Shown: positions 1-8,585, numbered from the stretch's first letter. The stretch: 64,000 nt of DNA from Adhaeribacter swui (GCF_014217805.1 NZ_CP055156.1:3850585-3914584); one strand, 5' to 3'. Notes: generated from the letters alone by a model not told the origin. Translations and numbers: made by a program.

Positions 1-54
1 AGCAAAGCAGTGTTCTTTAATCAGGTAATTGAGGTATTAGTTGCCTGGGGTTGA
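1..54 (+). CDS. Possible 3' end of an upstream gene (partial)
   Basis: Reading from base 1, this frame is open for 17 codons and ends in TGA at 52-54, while the other two plus-strand frames close sooner. It may be the tail of a gene that begins before the window. The 17 residues carry no family signature I recognise, so no function is given, and a chance open stretch is quite possible. Confidence 0.25.
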   Translation, partial: SKAVFFNQVIEVLVAWG

Positions 55-237
55 AGGGCAAACAGGTTCGCTGCGTATTTTGGAAGGCTGCCGGAATTAG
101 AAATTTTTAAAAAATTTAATCAGGAGCCATTATTCCGCTATATATTTCGGGCAGTTTCCGCGTTTAAGTACGGGATTAAATAATTCGTTTACTACCAAAC
201 CCCAGTAAACAAACAGCTAATTACAAACAACGCCAAT

Positions 238-1149
238 ATGTCGGTTGAGGTAAAAGGTTTAACAAAAATTTTTGGCACGCAGCGGGCCGTAGATGATATT
301 TCGTTTGCGGTGCAACCTGGTCAGGTTTTAGGGTTTCTGGGGCCGAATGGCGCCGGTAAATCTACCACCATGAAAATTGCTACCTGCTATTTGCCCCCGA
401 GTGCGGGCACCATTACCATTAACGGCTACGATGTGCAGGAGTCCCCGATTGACGTGCGGCGCAATGTGGGTTACTTACCGGAGCACAACCCCTTGTACCT
501 GGATATGTATGTAACCGAGTACCTCACATTTATTGGGCAGCTCTATGGCTTAGCGGGTAAAAATTTAAAAAATAGGGTAGAAGAGATGATTACGCTGTGC
601 GGCTTAACGGTAGAACGCCGCAAAAAAATCGGTTCTTTGTCGAAAGGCTACCGGCAACGGGTAGGATTAGCCCAGGCGCTTATTCATAATCCGCAGGTAT
701 TAATCCTGGATGAGCCAACCACCGGACTCGACCCGAACCAGTTGAGTGAAATCCGTAGTTTGATTAAGCAAATCGGGCAAGAAAAAACCGTGTTGTTTTC
801 CACGCACATTATGCAGGAAGTTTCGGCTATCTGCGACCGGGTTGTAATTATTAACAACGGCAAAATTGTAGCCGATAGCGATGTAGCTTCTTTAAACAGC
901 TTAGGGCAACAGGAAATAGCCACGCTGGTAGAATTTGAAAGCCCGGTAGAGGTAAGTTTGTTGCAAGGCGTGCCGGGCGTGCAGGAAGTACAACACGTAA
1001 AAGAGTATACCTACCGGATTATTTCCACTAAAAACATGGACATCCGGTCGGCGGTGTTTAGTTTGGCCGCCACGCACAGTTGGAGTTTGGTAGGTTTGCG
1101 CCAGGAAGAGCGTTCGCTCGAAAAGATTTTTCAATCATTAACTAAATAA
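238..1149 (+). CDS. gldA: Gliding-motility ABC transporter ATP-binding subunit GldA
   Basis: This is the ATPase subunit of the ABC-2 type transporter linked to Bacteroidota gliding; it should act on the cytoplasmic face of the inner membrane with GldF and GldG. Of its 303 residues, the first 220 or so form an ABC ATPase domain: Walker A GPNGAGKST at 35-43, ABC signature LSKGYRQR at 134-141, Walker B VLILDEP at 154-160, and an STH switch histidine near 190. The remaining 80 residues form the C-terminal extension usual for this transporter class. The ATG start is followed at once by the typical N-terminal beta strand. gldF lies 188 bp downstream on the same strand, with a repeat-rich spacer between them. 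The gene order gldA-gldF-gldG makes the assignment firm even though the ATPase domain alone is generic. Confidence 0.9.
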   Translation: MSVEVKGLTKIFGTQRAVDDISFAVQPGQVLGFLGPNGAGKSTTMKIATCYLPPSAGTITINGYDVQESPIDVRRNVGYLPEHNPLYLDMYVTEYLTFIGQLYGLAGKNLKNRVEEMITLCGLTVERRKKIGSLSKGYRQRVGLAQALIHNPQVLILDEPTTGLDPNQLSEIRSLIKQIGQEKTVLFSTHIMQEVSAICDRVVIINNGKIVADSDVASLNSLGQQEIATLVEFESPVEVSLLQGVPGVQEVQHVKEYTYRIISTKNMDIRSAVFSLAATHSWSLVGLRQEERSLEKIFQSLTK

Positions 1150-1159
1150 ATAATTTTTA

Positions 1160-1337
1160 AAAAAATGATGAATTAGAAATTAAAAATTAGAAATGATAAA
1201 TCATGTTTGTCATATGCTGGTTAGTGGAGAGTAGCTCTATAAGTCGTTTGTGAAGACACAAACGACGGCATTGAAAATCAGGAATCTTTAACGAGCCATT
1301 TCTAATTTCTAATTCATAATTTCTAATTAAAAGAACT
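1160..1337. repeat. MITE-like repeat in the gldA-gldF spacer
   Basis: The spacer has AT-rich, roughly 30-bp imperfect inverted ends built from GAATTAGAAATT and AAAAATTAGAAAT blocks (about 1168-1196 and, inverted, 1298-1334). Near its centre is a perfect 10-bp hairpin, GTCGTTTGTG at 1243-1252 with CACAAACGAC at 1257-1266 and a 4-nt loop. The same end sequence recurs at 16236-16335. The arrangement resembles a small non-autonomous element or dispersed intergenic repeat. It contains no coding frame of note. Whether it ends the gldA transcript cannot be judged, because no T-run follows the hairpin. Confidence 0.6.
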
Positions 1338-2066
1338 ATGTTCGCCATTCTGCGGAAAGAAATAAATTCGTTTTTAAATTCCATGATAGCCTACATTGTG
1401 ATCGGGGTTTTCCTGCTCACCACGGGTTTATTTATGTGGGTTTTTCCGGATAGCAGCGTTTTAGATTACGGGTACGCCGATATGTTAACCTTGTTTAACA
1501 TTGCGCCCTGGGTATTTCTTTTTTTAATTCCGGCCATTACCATGCGCACCTTCGCCGAAGAAAGAAAATCCGGCACCATTGAATTGCTCCTCACCAAGCC
1601 CATCACCGACCTGGAATTAATTACCGGTAAATTTTTGGCTTGCTTGTGTCTGGCCGTTCTGGCTTTGCTGCCCACCTTAATTTATTATTATTCGGTGTAT
1701 ACGCTGGGCAGTCCGGCCGGTAACCTCGACTCGGCGGCGGTAGCGGGTTCGTATTTGGGCATGGTGTTTTTGGCGGGCATTTTTACCGCCATTGGTATAT
1801 TTGCCTCGGCCCTCACCGAAAACCAGATTGTAGCGTTTATCATTGCGGTGTTTTTTTGTTTTCTGCTGTACTCCGGCTTCGATTCGCTGGCTGCTATTGA
1901 CGTGTGGGGTACGGCTTCGTATGTCATCAGTCAGTTAGGCGTTTCTTTTCATTACAGTGCTTTGAGTAAAGGTTTAATTGATTCCCGGGACGTGTTATAC
2001 TTTGTAAGCGTGGCAGTATTGTTTTTACTGGCTACCAAATTAGTAATGGAGAGCAGAAAATGGTAA
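1338..2066 (+). CDS. gldF: Gliding-motility ABC transporter permease GldF
   Basis: This is the inner-membrane permease partner of GldA. The 242-residue protein is strongly hydrophobic with about six membrane segments; the first lies near residues 16-37 and the last near 220-237. Its N-terminal segment is followed by a conserved FAEERKSGTIELLLTKP-like loop near residues 72-88, typical of ABC-2 permeases of the GldF/NosY type. The length fits GldF. The stop codon overlaps the start of gldG by 7 bp, which points to translational coupling. In this family GldF and GldG are usually encoded together and required with GldA in some gliding species; the transported substrate is not established. Confidence 0.9.
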   Translation: MFAILRKEINSFLNSMIAYIVIGVFLLTTGLFMWVFPDSSVLDYGYADMLTLFNIAPWVFLFLIPAITMRTFAEERKSGTIELLLTKPITDLELITGKFLACLCLAVLALLPTLIYYYSVYTLGSPAGNLDSAAVAGSYLGMVFLAGIFTAIGIFASALTENQIVAFIIAVFFCFLLYSGFDSLAAIDVWGTASYVISQLGVSFHYSALSKGLIDSRDVLYFVSVAVLFLLATKLVMESRKW

Positions 2067-3760
2067 ACGAAAATAAGGCGGCTTTAACCAGCAGCCGGAA
2101 GCAAAAAGATATTTCGCAATTCTTCGTACTTGTTGGTCTGGTTGTTTTACTCAATGTTGTTTCGGGTTTTTATTTTTTCCGGATTGATTTAACCCAGGAT
2201 AAGCGCTACACCATGGCGCCAGCCACCCGCCAATTGCTAAAAGAATTGCCCCAGCCCGTGCACGTAGACGTTTACCTGGCCGGGGAGTTTCCCGCGGGTT
2301 TTAAACGCTTGCAAGCCGCCGTGCGCGAAACCCTGGAAGAATTCCGGCAGTATTCTTCTAACTTTTCTTACTCGTTTATTGACCCCAGTGCCGGTACCGA
2401 TTTAAAAAAACGGAATCAATTGTATACCAATCTGGCTTTAAAAGGTATTCAGCCCACTAATTTATTTGCCACCGAAGGCGATAAAAAAGTAGAAAAACTG
2501 ATTTTCCCTGGAGCCATTTTTTCAGCTAACGGCAAAGAAGAACCCGTGATGCTGTTAAAAGGCAACCAGGCGGCCTTACCGGATGAACGGTTAAACCAAT
2601 CTATCGAAGGTCTGGAATTTGAAATGGCTTCGGCTATCCGGAAACTGGCCAGCACCAACCGCAAACGCATCGGCATTGTAGAAGGTCACGGCGAACTGGA
2701 TAACCTCGAAGCGGCTGATTTTATTACCTCGCTGCAAAAGTATTATGATGTATACCGGGTAGATATTAACAAAGTGCCCAGTCTGCAAAGTTTAAGCGCC
2801 CTGGTAATTGCCAAGCCCACCCGGCCGTACACCGAAATCGAAAAATTTAAAATTGACCAGTATTTGATGCAGGGCGGCCGAGCTATCTTTTTTTTAGACG
2901 GCATTAAAGCCGAAATGGACAGCATTCCGCCCCAGGGTTATTTTGCTTTGCCCAATAATGTAAACCTGGATGATTTACTGTTTAAGTACGGCGTGCGGGT
3001 AAACGCCGATCTGGTGCAGGATATTAACTCGGGCCAGGTGCCGGTAGTAACCGGTATGTTTGGCAACAAGCCCCAGACCCAACTATTAAACTGGCGGTAT
3101 TTTCCGTTGATTAACTCGTTTAGTCAGCACCCACTTACACGTAACCTGGATGCCGTTTACGGCCGGTTTGTGAGTACCCTGGATAGCGTACGGGTTTCAG
3201 GAATAAAGAAAACGCCTTTGCTGTTTACTTCGCGGTACACTAAAATTCTGGCGCCGCCCATTACCATTAGTTTAAACGAAGCCCGGGTAAATATTAAACC
3301 AAGTTTGTATAATAAAGGCCCGCAAGCCGTAGGTTATTTGCTCGAAGGTAATTTCCCATCGTTGTATACCAACCGGCCTTTACCGGAAGGTTTACCCGCT
3401 AATGTCACCGCTATTACTGCCGGCAAACCTGCCAAAATTATTGTTTTCTCCGATGGCGATTTAATTTGGAATGAGGTAAATCGTAAGACTAACCAGCCAT
3501 TTGAACTGGGCTACGACCGTTTTATGCGCACCCGGTTCGCCAACAAAGATTTGGTAATGAATGCCATGGAATACCTGTTGGATAACAGCGGCCTGATTAA
3601 CTTACGAGCGAAGCAAATAACCTTACGGCCCCTGGATAAAATCCGGGTAAAAGAAGAACGCAGCCGCTGGCAAATCATTAACCTGGCCGGCCCTCTGGTA
3701 TTGTTACTCTTGTTTGGATTGGGCAAGTATTACCTCCGGCGCCGCCGATATGCGGCCTAG
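2060..3760 (+). CDS. gldG: Gliding-motility ABC transporter component GldG
   Basis: This is a 566-residue auxiliary component of the GldA-GldF transporter. One membrane helix lies near the N-terminus (about residues 22-42) and one near the C-terminus (about 538-556, followed by basic LRRRR). Between them is a large soluble domain that should face the periplasm and matches the GldG/ABC-type uncharacterised transport domain, with an RYTMAPATRQLL block near residue 49 and IEGHGE-like VEGHGELD near 212. The ATG is inside the end of gldF (7-bp overlap), so the two are very probably co-translated. The gene is intact and of the usual family length. The strand then falls silent for about 190 bp before dnaN. 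Confidence 0.9.
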   Translation: MVNENKAALTSSRKQKDISQFFVLVGLVVLLNVVSGFYFFRIDLTQDKRYTMAPATRQLLKELPQPVHVDVYLAGEFPAGFKRLQAAVRETLEEFRQYSSNFSYSFIDPSAGTDLKKRNQLYTNLALKGIQPTNLFATEGDKKVEKLIFPGAIFSANGKEEPVMLLKGNQAALPDERLNQSIEGLEFEMASAIRKLASTNRKRIGIVEGHGELDNLEAADFITSLQKYYDVYRVDINKVPSLQSLSALVIAKPTRPYTEIEKFKIDQYLMQGGRAIFFLDGIKAEMDSIPPQGYFALPNNVNLDDLLFKYGVRVNADLVQDINSGQVPVVTGMFGNKPQTQLLNWRYFPLINSFSQHPLTRNLDAVYGRFVSTLDSVRVSGIKKTPLLFTSRYTKILAPPITISLNEARVNIKPSLYNKGPQAVGYLLEGNFPSLYTNRPLPEGLPANVTAITAGKPAKIIVFSDGDLIWNEVNRKTNQPFELGYDRFMRTRFANKDLVMNAMEYLLDNSGLINLRAKQITLRPLDKIRVKEERSRWQIINLAGPLVLLLLFGLGKYYLRRRRYAA

Positions 3761-3855
3761 CTGTTTTTTGCGGCCGGTAAAATTTTAAATTTTTAAAAAC
3801 TTGCCTTATTAAGTTTTACGGCAGTTTTTCCGGAGTTGGTTTGCGCTCTGAAAAC

Positions 3856-3930
3856 ATATCCACAACTTGCAAAAGATTTCCACAATGCGGGTTTTGGGGG
3901 TAGGAAAAACTCTATTTATTTTTAACTTTG
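3856..3930 (+). promoter_or_regulatory. dnaN upstream region with DnaA-box-like 9-mers and a -7 motif
   Basis: ATATCCACA at 3856-3864 matches the DnaA box TTATCCACA at 8 of 9 positions, and ATTTCCACA at 3876-3884 matches at 7 of 9, starting 20 bp later in the same orientation. TAACTTTG at 3923-3930 fits the Bacteroidota -7 element TAnnTTTG and lies 24 bp before the dnaN ATG. No good -33 TTG is found at the usual spacing. An AT-rich stretch lies further upstream (3779-3800). DnaA binding is an inference from motif similarity only. Confidence 0.4.
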
Positions 3931-3954
3931 TTTCATCACATCAGCCTTGAAGGA

Positions 3955-5079
3955 ATGAAATTTATTGTATCGTCTTCTGCTTTATTAAAGCAACTCCAAA
4001 GTATAAACGGGGTAGTAGCCAACAACCCGGTAGTTCCTATTCTGGAAAATTTCTTGTTCGAAATTCACGACGGTACCTTAACTATTACCGCCTCTGATCT
4101 GGAAACTTCCATGATTACGGAAATCCACGTGGAAGCAAAGGAAGATGGCCGCATTGCCGCGCCTGCCCGGATCTTACTCGAAACTTTAAAAAACCTGCCC
4201 GACCAGCCGGTAACGTTCACCATCGACGAAGAGACTTACACCATTGAGTTAAGTTCGGCGAACGGCCGCTACAAACTGTCCGGCGAAAATGCCACCGATT
4301 TCCCGAAAGTGCCGGTGGTAAAAAGCCAGAACTCCATTGAAGTTCCTTCTAACGTGTTAGCCCGGGCCATTAACAAAACCATATTTGCGGTAAGCACCGA
4401 TGAGCTTCGTCCGGCCATGACGGGTATTTTTGTGCAGCTTTCTGATAGCAACATTACTTTTGTGGCTACCGATGGGCACCGTTTGTTACGTTACCGCCGC
4501 AGCGATGTGGCTCCCGGCGATACCGCTTCCATTATTATTCCGCGCAAAGCCTTTACTTTATTAAAATCTACGTTACCCGCCGAGCCTACATCGGTACGGG
4601 TGGAGTTTAATACCTCCAACGCTTCTTTCAGCTTCGATAATATCCGGTTGGTGTGCCGGTTAATTGATGAGCGCTACCCGGATTATGAAAACGTTATCCC
4701 GGTTAAAAACCCGAATAAGTTAAGCATCGACCGCTACGATTTACTCAGCTCCGTGCGCCGGATTTCGATTTACTCGAATAAAACCACGCACCAGGTTCGT
4801 TTAAAAATTGCCGGCAGCGAACTACAAATTTCCGCCGAAGATTTAGATTTTTCGAACGAAGCCAATGAGCGTTTAAGCTGCCAGTACGAAGGCGAGGACA
4901 TGGAAATTGGTTTTAACGCCAAGTTTTTACTCGAAATGCTCAACAACATCGACTCCGATGAAGTGAACCTGGAGCTTTCTACCCCGAATCGGGCCGGCTT
5001 ACTCATGCCAACCAACAACGACGACAACGAAAATATTTTAATGTTGGTAATGCCGGTTATGTTAAATAACTACGTGTAA
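3955..5079 (+). CDS. dnaN: DNA polymerase III sliding clamp (beta subunit)
   Basis: DnaN forms the ring-shaped dimer that tethers the replicative polymerase to DNA. The protein has 374 residues from the ATG at 3955, the usual length, and begins MKFIVSSS, the typical clamp N-terminus; a longer frame from a TTG at 3928 adds only nine unlikely residues that overlap the promoter-like motif. Three clamp folds of about 120 residues follow one another (roughly 1-120, 128-245, 247-374). Recognisable blocks include VVANNPVVPILENFL, FVATDGHRL and the C-terminal LVMPVML segment that forms part of the partner-binding pocket. It stands alone, with its own hairpin terminator at 5151-5177 and no dnaA or recF next to it. 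Confidence 0.96.
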   Translation: MKFIVSSSALLKQLQSINGVVANNPVVPILENFLFEIHDGTLTITASDLETSMITEIHVEAKEDGRIAAPARILLETLKNLPDQPVTFTIDEETYTIELSSANGRYKLSGENATDFPKVPVVKSQNSIEVPSNVLARAINKTIFAVSTDELRPAMTGIFVQLSDSNITFVATDGHRLLRYRRSDVAPGDTASIIIPRKAFTLLKSTLPAEPTSVRVEFNTSNASFSFDNIRLVCRLIDERYPDYENVIPVKNPNKLSIDRYDLLSSVRRISIYSNKTTHQVRLKIAGSELQISAEDLDFSNEANERLSCQYEGEDMEIGFNAKFLLEMLNNIDSDEVNLELSTPNRAGLLMPTNNDDNENILMLVMPVMLNNYV

Positions 5080-5150
5080 TTAAAAGTTATAAGTTGTAGG
5101 TTACCGGTTATAAGTGGAAATTTTTAAATTTTTAAAATTTAGGAATACAG

Positions 5151-5177
5151 AAAGGGAAGTTAATGCTTCCCTTTTTT
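5151..5177 (+). terminator. Rho-independent terminator after dnaN
   Basis: AAAGGGAAG at 5151-5159 pairs with CTTCCCTTT from 5166 across a 6-nt loop and is followed by a T-run. It lies about 70 bp after the dnaN stop and is a standard intrinsic terminator. Confidence 0.8.
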
Positions 5178-5332
5178 ATTGGATTAAGCTTTAGCCATGG
5201 CTTACACCACCCACCTCCGGAATAATTTTGCGGAACGATTTATAAATACCGGTTGAAGCCTTACCTTTGCCTTAAAATGCTATTACGTGTTTTGAACGGA
5301 TAACTTAAAACATATTACTTATAACCTGACTT

Positions 5333-5665
5333 ATGAAAAAATCAGAAATATACTTCAGCATTGCCCTCGATGATCAGCACGTGCCGGAAGCAATTTCGTG
5401 GCGCGCTACCGATGCCGGCGAAGCCATTCACTTTGCCAAAGCCATAAACATTGCCCTCTGGGACCGCAACGAAGCCGGTACCATGAAAATTGATTTATGG
5501 ACCAAAGACATGCCCGTAAACGAAATGAAATACTTTTGCATTGATACCATCGGCTCTATGGCCGAAAGCCTGCAGCGCGCCACCAACGACACCGTTATGG
5601 CCGAAAAAATGAAGAAACTTTGCCAGGAGCTCATGAAGCACGTGGACGAAGAAGAAAATAAATAA
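5333..5665 (+). CDS. gldC: Gliding motility protein GldC
   Basis: This 110-residue soluble protein matches GldC along its length. It has an N-terminal KSEIYFSI strand, a VPEAISWRATDAG block, the highly characteristic TMKIDLWTKDMPVNEMK block near residues 50-66, and a helical C-terminus ending in acidic residues. GldC is a small, probably cytoplasmic protein found across Bacteroidota. Mutants in Flavobacterium have partial gliding defects, and its molecular role is unknown. There is no signal peptide. It stands as a single gene between two terminators, about 1.6 kb from gldG. The identification rests on the conserved central block and size. Confidence 0.88.
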   Translation: MKKSEIYFSIALDDQHVPEAISWRATDAGEAIHFAKAINIALWDRNEAGTMKIDLWTKDMPVNEMKYFCIDTIGSMAESLQRATNDTVMAEKMKKLCQELMKHVDEEENK

Positions 5666-5669
5666 CAAC

Positions 5670-5701
5670 AAAAAAGGCCTTGCACCCGCAAGGCCTTTTT
5701 T
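5670..5701. terminator. Strong terminator between gldC and a convergent gene
   Basis: AAAAAAGGCCTTGC (5670-5683) and GCAAGGCCTTTTTT (5688-5701) form a perfect 14-bp stem with a 4-nt loop. The A-run on the left makes it work in both directions, which suits its place between gldC and the minus-strand gene ending at 5724. Confidence 0.9.
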
Positions 5702-5723
5702 GTTGGTTTGAATCCAAGTACAT

Positions 5724-6167
5724 TTAATTAACTGATGGTTTTAAAACCTGATCGGTATTCGGTTTTTTATCGGAAGAAGTTGATTTTACCAGGCCCAGGC
5801 TTTTAGCGAAATCTTTATCGTACTGGTAAAACTCCGAACGACTACCGTAGTATTTACTGTATTGGTCAAAACTTAAAAAACTTTCCAGTTCTTTATCGCG
5901 TTCGCGGCATACATTCTTACTGTTTTTCTCTACCAGCTCCGGATTATTGGCGTATTTCTGCTCGATAGTCACTATTTTACTTACTTTGTCCTGGTTTATT
6001 TCCCGTAAACGTTTAGCCTGGTAGTTATTCAGGCGCAACTCCTGTATCATCTGATCCGAAAGCCGGTCGGCTCGTTGCTTCACTAAGTCTGCTTTAGATT
6101 CGTTTTGCGCCATACTACCAACTACAGAAAACCAAGTGAAGCACGCCGTTATTAATATCTTTTTCAT
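5724..6167 (-). CDS. Small exported helical protein (Spy/CpxP-like)
   Basis: The best start is the ATG at 6167, giving 147 residues that open with a clear signal peptide (MKKILITACF, cleavage near GSMAQ). The frame extends upstream to 6248 but those residues show no signal sequence. The mature part is charged and almost wholly helical, with an RADRLSDQMIQELRLN segment and an ELESFLSFDQYSKYY segment. This pattern resembles the small periplasmic Spy/CpxP-like helical proteins common in Bacteroidota, which often carry L-T/N-x-x-Q-type turns; the likeness is one of style, not a secure match. It lies convergent to gldC. No partner gene is apparent. Confidence 0.65.
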   Translation of the reverse strand: MKKILITACFTWFSVVGSMAQNESKADLVKQRADRLSDQMIQELRLNNYQAKRLREINQDKVSKIVTIEQKYANNPELVEKNSKNVCRERDKELESFLSFDQYSKYYGSRSEFYQYDKDFAKSLGLVKSTSSDKKPNTDQVLKPSVN

Positions 6168-6361
6168 AGCTGCTATTTTAAATTCCTTACCGGATATTAA
6201 TGAACAATTATTTAGAAAATAAGATTTCTTCTGTGGTTTATAACGCAAACCAGCGCAGGATGTTGGATTACCAAGGCAAGGCCGTAACAGGTAAAGAATG
6301 GCAGTTTTGGAAAATTGAAATTTTTAAAAATTTATAAAGTTAGAAGTTAAAAATTCCTTTC

Positions 6362-6397
6362 ATGCATTGCCGCCAGCTTAAGCTGGCGGCAATGCAT
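6362..6397. repeat. Perfect 36-bp palindrome
   Basis: ATGCATTGCCGCCAGCTT at 6362-6379 is followed directly by its exact reverse complement at 6380-6397, with no loop. It is GC-rich in an AT-rich spacer and no T-run follows, so it is not a typical intrinsic terminator. It could be a repetitive extragenic palindrome, a cruciform or a protein-binding site. Confidence 0.85.
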
Positions 6398-6442
6398 TGG
6401 TAAGTAAATTCGCTACATAGTGTTTCAATGGATTAAATAATA

Positions 6443-6476
6443 ATGCCTCTTGCGGTGGTTAAACCAGAAGAGGCAT
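6443..6476 (-). terminator. Hairpin downstream of dcd
   Basis: ATGCCTCTT at 6443-6451 pairs with AAGAGGCAT at 6468-6476, with a smaller GGTTAAACC pairing inside the loop. On the minus strand it is followed by a short TTATTATTT tail, so it may end dcd transcription. It lies about 140 bp past the dcd stop. Confidence 0.5.
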
Positions 6477-6576
6477 CAAAAATTAAATTTTTAAAAAACG
6501 TACTTAAGCCAAGGATTAGCTTAAACTATTTTGCTGAATATCAGTTTCAATATTTTTCTTTTCAATCAATTAAAGT

Positions 6577-6618
6577 CTAACATCTAACATCTAACATCTA
6601 GCATCTAGCATCTAAATA
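6577..6618. repeat. Heptanucleotide tandem repeat (CTAACAT)n
   Basis: Three copies of CTAACAT, two of CTAGCAT and a partial CTAAATA follow one another with a 7-bp period and end at the base before the dcd stop codon. This is a simple repeat; copy number is likely to vary between strains. Confidence 0.85.
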
Positions 6619-7155
6619 CTAAAATTGATTGCGCCACATCATCGACTCCACTGGGAACTCGGTACGTTGGTTGTATTTAGCGTTGGATTTTTTATTGTAC
6701 AAATTCTCGATATCGCCTTTTACTTCAAAGTAAATAAGTTGCCCAATGGGCATGCCGGCGTATACCCGCACGGGCTGGGTAACCGAAATTTCTAAAGTCC
6801 AGGTGTTGCAAAATCCTACGTCGCCTTTACCGGCCGTTGCGTGGATATCAATACCCAAACGGCCCACGCTTGATTTACCTTCCAGGAAAGGCACGTGCGC
6901 GTGCGATTCGGTGTATTCCTGGGTTACGCCCAAGTATAAGGTAGAAGGCTGCAACACAAAGCCGGTTTCCGGTATCTCGAAATGCAAAATTTCGTTGTGC
7001 TTGCGGGCGTCAATAATATCGTCTTTATAGGTGGCCAGGTGCTTGCCTAAATGTACATCGTAGGAGTTGGTGCCGAGGCAACTGCGGTTATAAGGCTCAA
7101 TTACAATGTTGCCTTTCGCTATTTCGGCCAGAATTTCTTTATCGGTTAAGATCAT
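6619..7155 (-). CDS. dcd: dCTP deaminase
   Basis: The enzyme deaminates dCTP to dUTP, which feeds dUTPase and thymidylate synthesis in the cytoplasm. The 178-residue protein is full length. It begins MILTDKEI, then shows NSYDVHLG near residue 31, a LYLGVTQEYT block, and the family core GKSSVGRLGIDIHATAGKG near 93-111, followed by GFCNTWTLEI; the Ser-Ser-x-x-Arg and the downstream Glu are typical of the nucleotide site of dCTP deaminases/dUTPases. The length and motif set fit the monofunctional bacterial form better than the archaeal bifunctional one, but that cannot be settled by eye. It is transcribed away from hemL's stop with a 108-bp gap. Confidence 0.93.
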   Translation of the reverse strand: MILTDKEILAEIAKGNIVIEPYNRSCLGTNSYDVHLGKHLATYKDDIIDARKHNEILHFEIPETGFVLQPSTLYLGVTQEYTESHAHVPFLEGKSSVGRLGIDIHATAGKGDVGFCNTWTLEISVTQPVRVYAGMPIGQLIYFEVKGDIENLYNKKSNAKYNQRTEFPVESMMWRNQF

Positions 7156-7263
7156 GGTGCTTGCAAATCAAGCTTAAAAATAAGAATTATTTGCCGAATA
7201 GCCGTTGGTAAATTTAGCGGGGCTGGCTTTTTACTCAAAAGTTACCGGCCAGCCCCGGAATAA

Positions 7264-8559
7264 TTAAGCTGGTTGATGAATTTCCTGTAAAGCCTTACGG
7301 TTAGCGGCAATGTACTGGTCAGCTAGTTCGTCGGTTAAAGCAACGGACACAAACAAGGTTTCGAACTGCGAAGGAGCCAGGTAAATGCCTTGCCGTAACA
7401 TGCTGTTAAAATACTGCCCAAACAAAGCTAAATCCGATTGTTTTGCCGAAGTAAAATCGGTAACCGGGTTAGAGGTAAAGAAAATACTGAACATAGAACC
7501 TACCTGGTTAATGGTATAATCCAGGTTTAATTGGGCTAAATTGTCCCGCATGCCTGCTACCATTTTACCCGTTATATTATCCAGGTAAGCATATACTTCG
7601 GGATGTTCGTTCAGGTAGGTGAGCATGGCATAACCCGCAGCCATGGCAATGGGGTTACCCGATAAAGTACCTGCCTGGTACACCGGACCGGCCGGAGCTA
7701 CGTAATCCATAATTTCGCGGCGGCCACCGTAAGCGCCCACCGGTAAACCGCCCCCGATAATTTTACCCATGGTGGTTAAATCGGGCATCACGTTAAATAA
7801 TTCCTGGGCGCCGCCTTTGGCTAGCCGGAAACCGGTCATTACTTCGTCAAATATTAATATAATACCTTCCTTGTCGCAAAGGTCGCGTAAGCCTTGTAAA
7901 AAGCCATTTACGGGCGGCACCAGGCCCATATTGCCCACTACGGGTTCCAGAATAATGGCAGCAATTTCGCCGTGGTTGGCTTCTACGGCCGCTTTTACCG
8001 CTTCCAGGTTATTGTAAGGCACCGTAATGGTATCCTGCGCTACGCCTTTGGTAACCCCCGGACTATCGGGTACGCCCAGGGTAATAGCGCCGCTGCCCGC
8101 CGAAATTAAAAAAGAATCGCCGTGGCCGTGGTAGCAGCCTTCGAACTTAATAATTTTATCTTTGCCGGTATAACCCCGCGCAACCCGTACTGCCGACATG
8201 GTTGCTTCGGTGCCGGAGTTTACCATGCGTACTTTTTCCACGGAAGGAACCATGGATATGATTAACTCGGCCATTTCTACTTCGCGGCGGGTAGGCGCCC
8301 CGAATGAAAATGATTTGCCGAGCGCATCGTGTACGGCTTTTTCTACGTGGTCGCAGGCATGCCCCAATATCATTGGTCCCCAGGAATTTATAAAATCCAG
8401 GTACTGGTTGTTATCTTCGTCGTAGAGGTAAGGGCCTTTGGCCGAAGTCATGAAAACCGGGTTGCCGCCTACGGCGCGAAATGCCCGCACCGGCGAGTTA
8501 ACGCCTCCGGGTATTACTTGCTGCGCGCGCTCAAATAAATTCTGACTGTTTTGAATCAT
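7264..8559 (-). CDS. hemL: Glutamate-1-semialdehyde 2,1-aminomutase
   Basis: HemL converts glutamate-1-semialdehyde to 5-aminolevulinate, the second step of the C5 route to haem. The 431-residue protein is a fold type I PLP enzyme of full length. The PLP lysine is K266 in TTMGKIIGGGLPVGAYGG; other landmarks are VIPGGVNSPVRAF at 16-28, NSGTEATMSA near 114-123, CYHGHGDSF at 142-150 and FDEVMTGFR at 237-245. Its stop is 108 bp upstream of the dcd start and its start is 26 bp from the end of the next minus-strand gene, so it probably belongs to a guaA-side operon or a read-through unit. Confidence 0.96.
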   Translation of the reverse strand: MIQNSQNLFERAQQVIPGGVNSPVRAFRAVGGNPVFMTSAKGPYLYDEDNNQYLDFINSWGPMILGHACDHVEKAVHDALGKSFSFGAPTRREVEMAELIISMVPSVEKVRMVNSGTEATMSAVRVARGYTGKDKIIKFEGCYHGHGDSFLISAGSGAITLGVPDSPGVTKGVAQDTITVPYNNLEAVKAAVEANHGEIAAIILEPVVGNMGLVPPVNGFLQGLRDLCDKEGIILIFDEVMTGFRLAKGGAQELFNVMPDLTTMGKIIGGGLPVGAYGGRREIMDYVAPAGPVYQAGTLSGNPIAMAAGYAMLTYLNEHPEVYAYLDNITGKMVAGMRDNLAQLNLDYTINQVGSMFSIFFTSNPVTDFTSAKQSDLALFGQYFNSMLRQGIYLAPSQFETLFVSVALTDELADQYIAANRKALQEIHQPA

Positions 8560-8585
8560 GCTTAATGCTTGTTGATGGGTATAAC

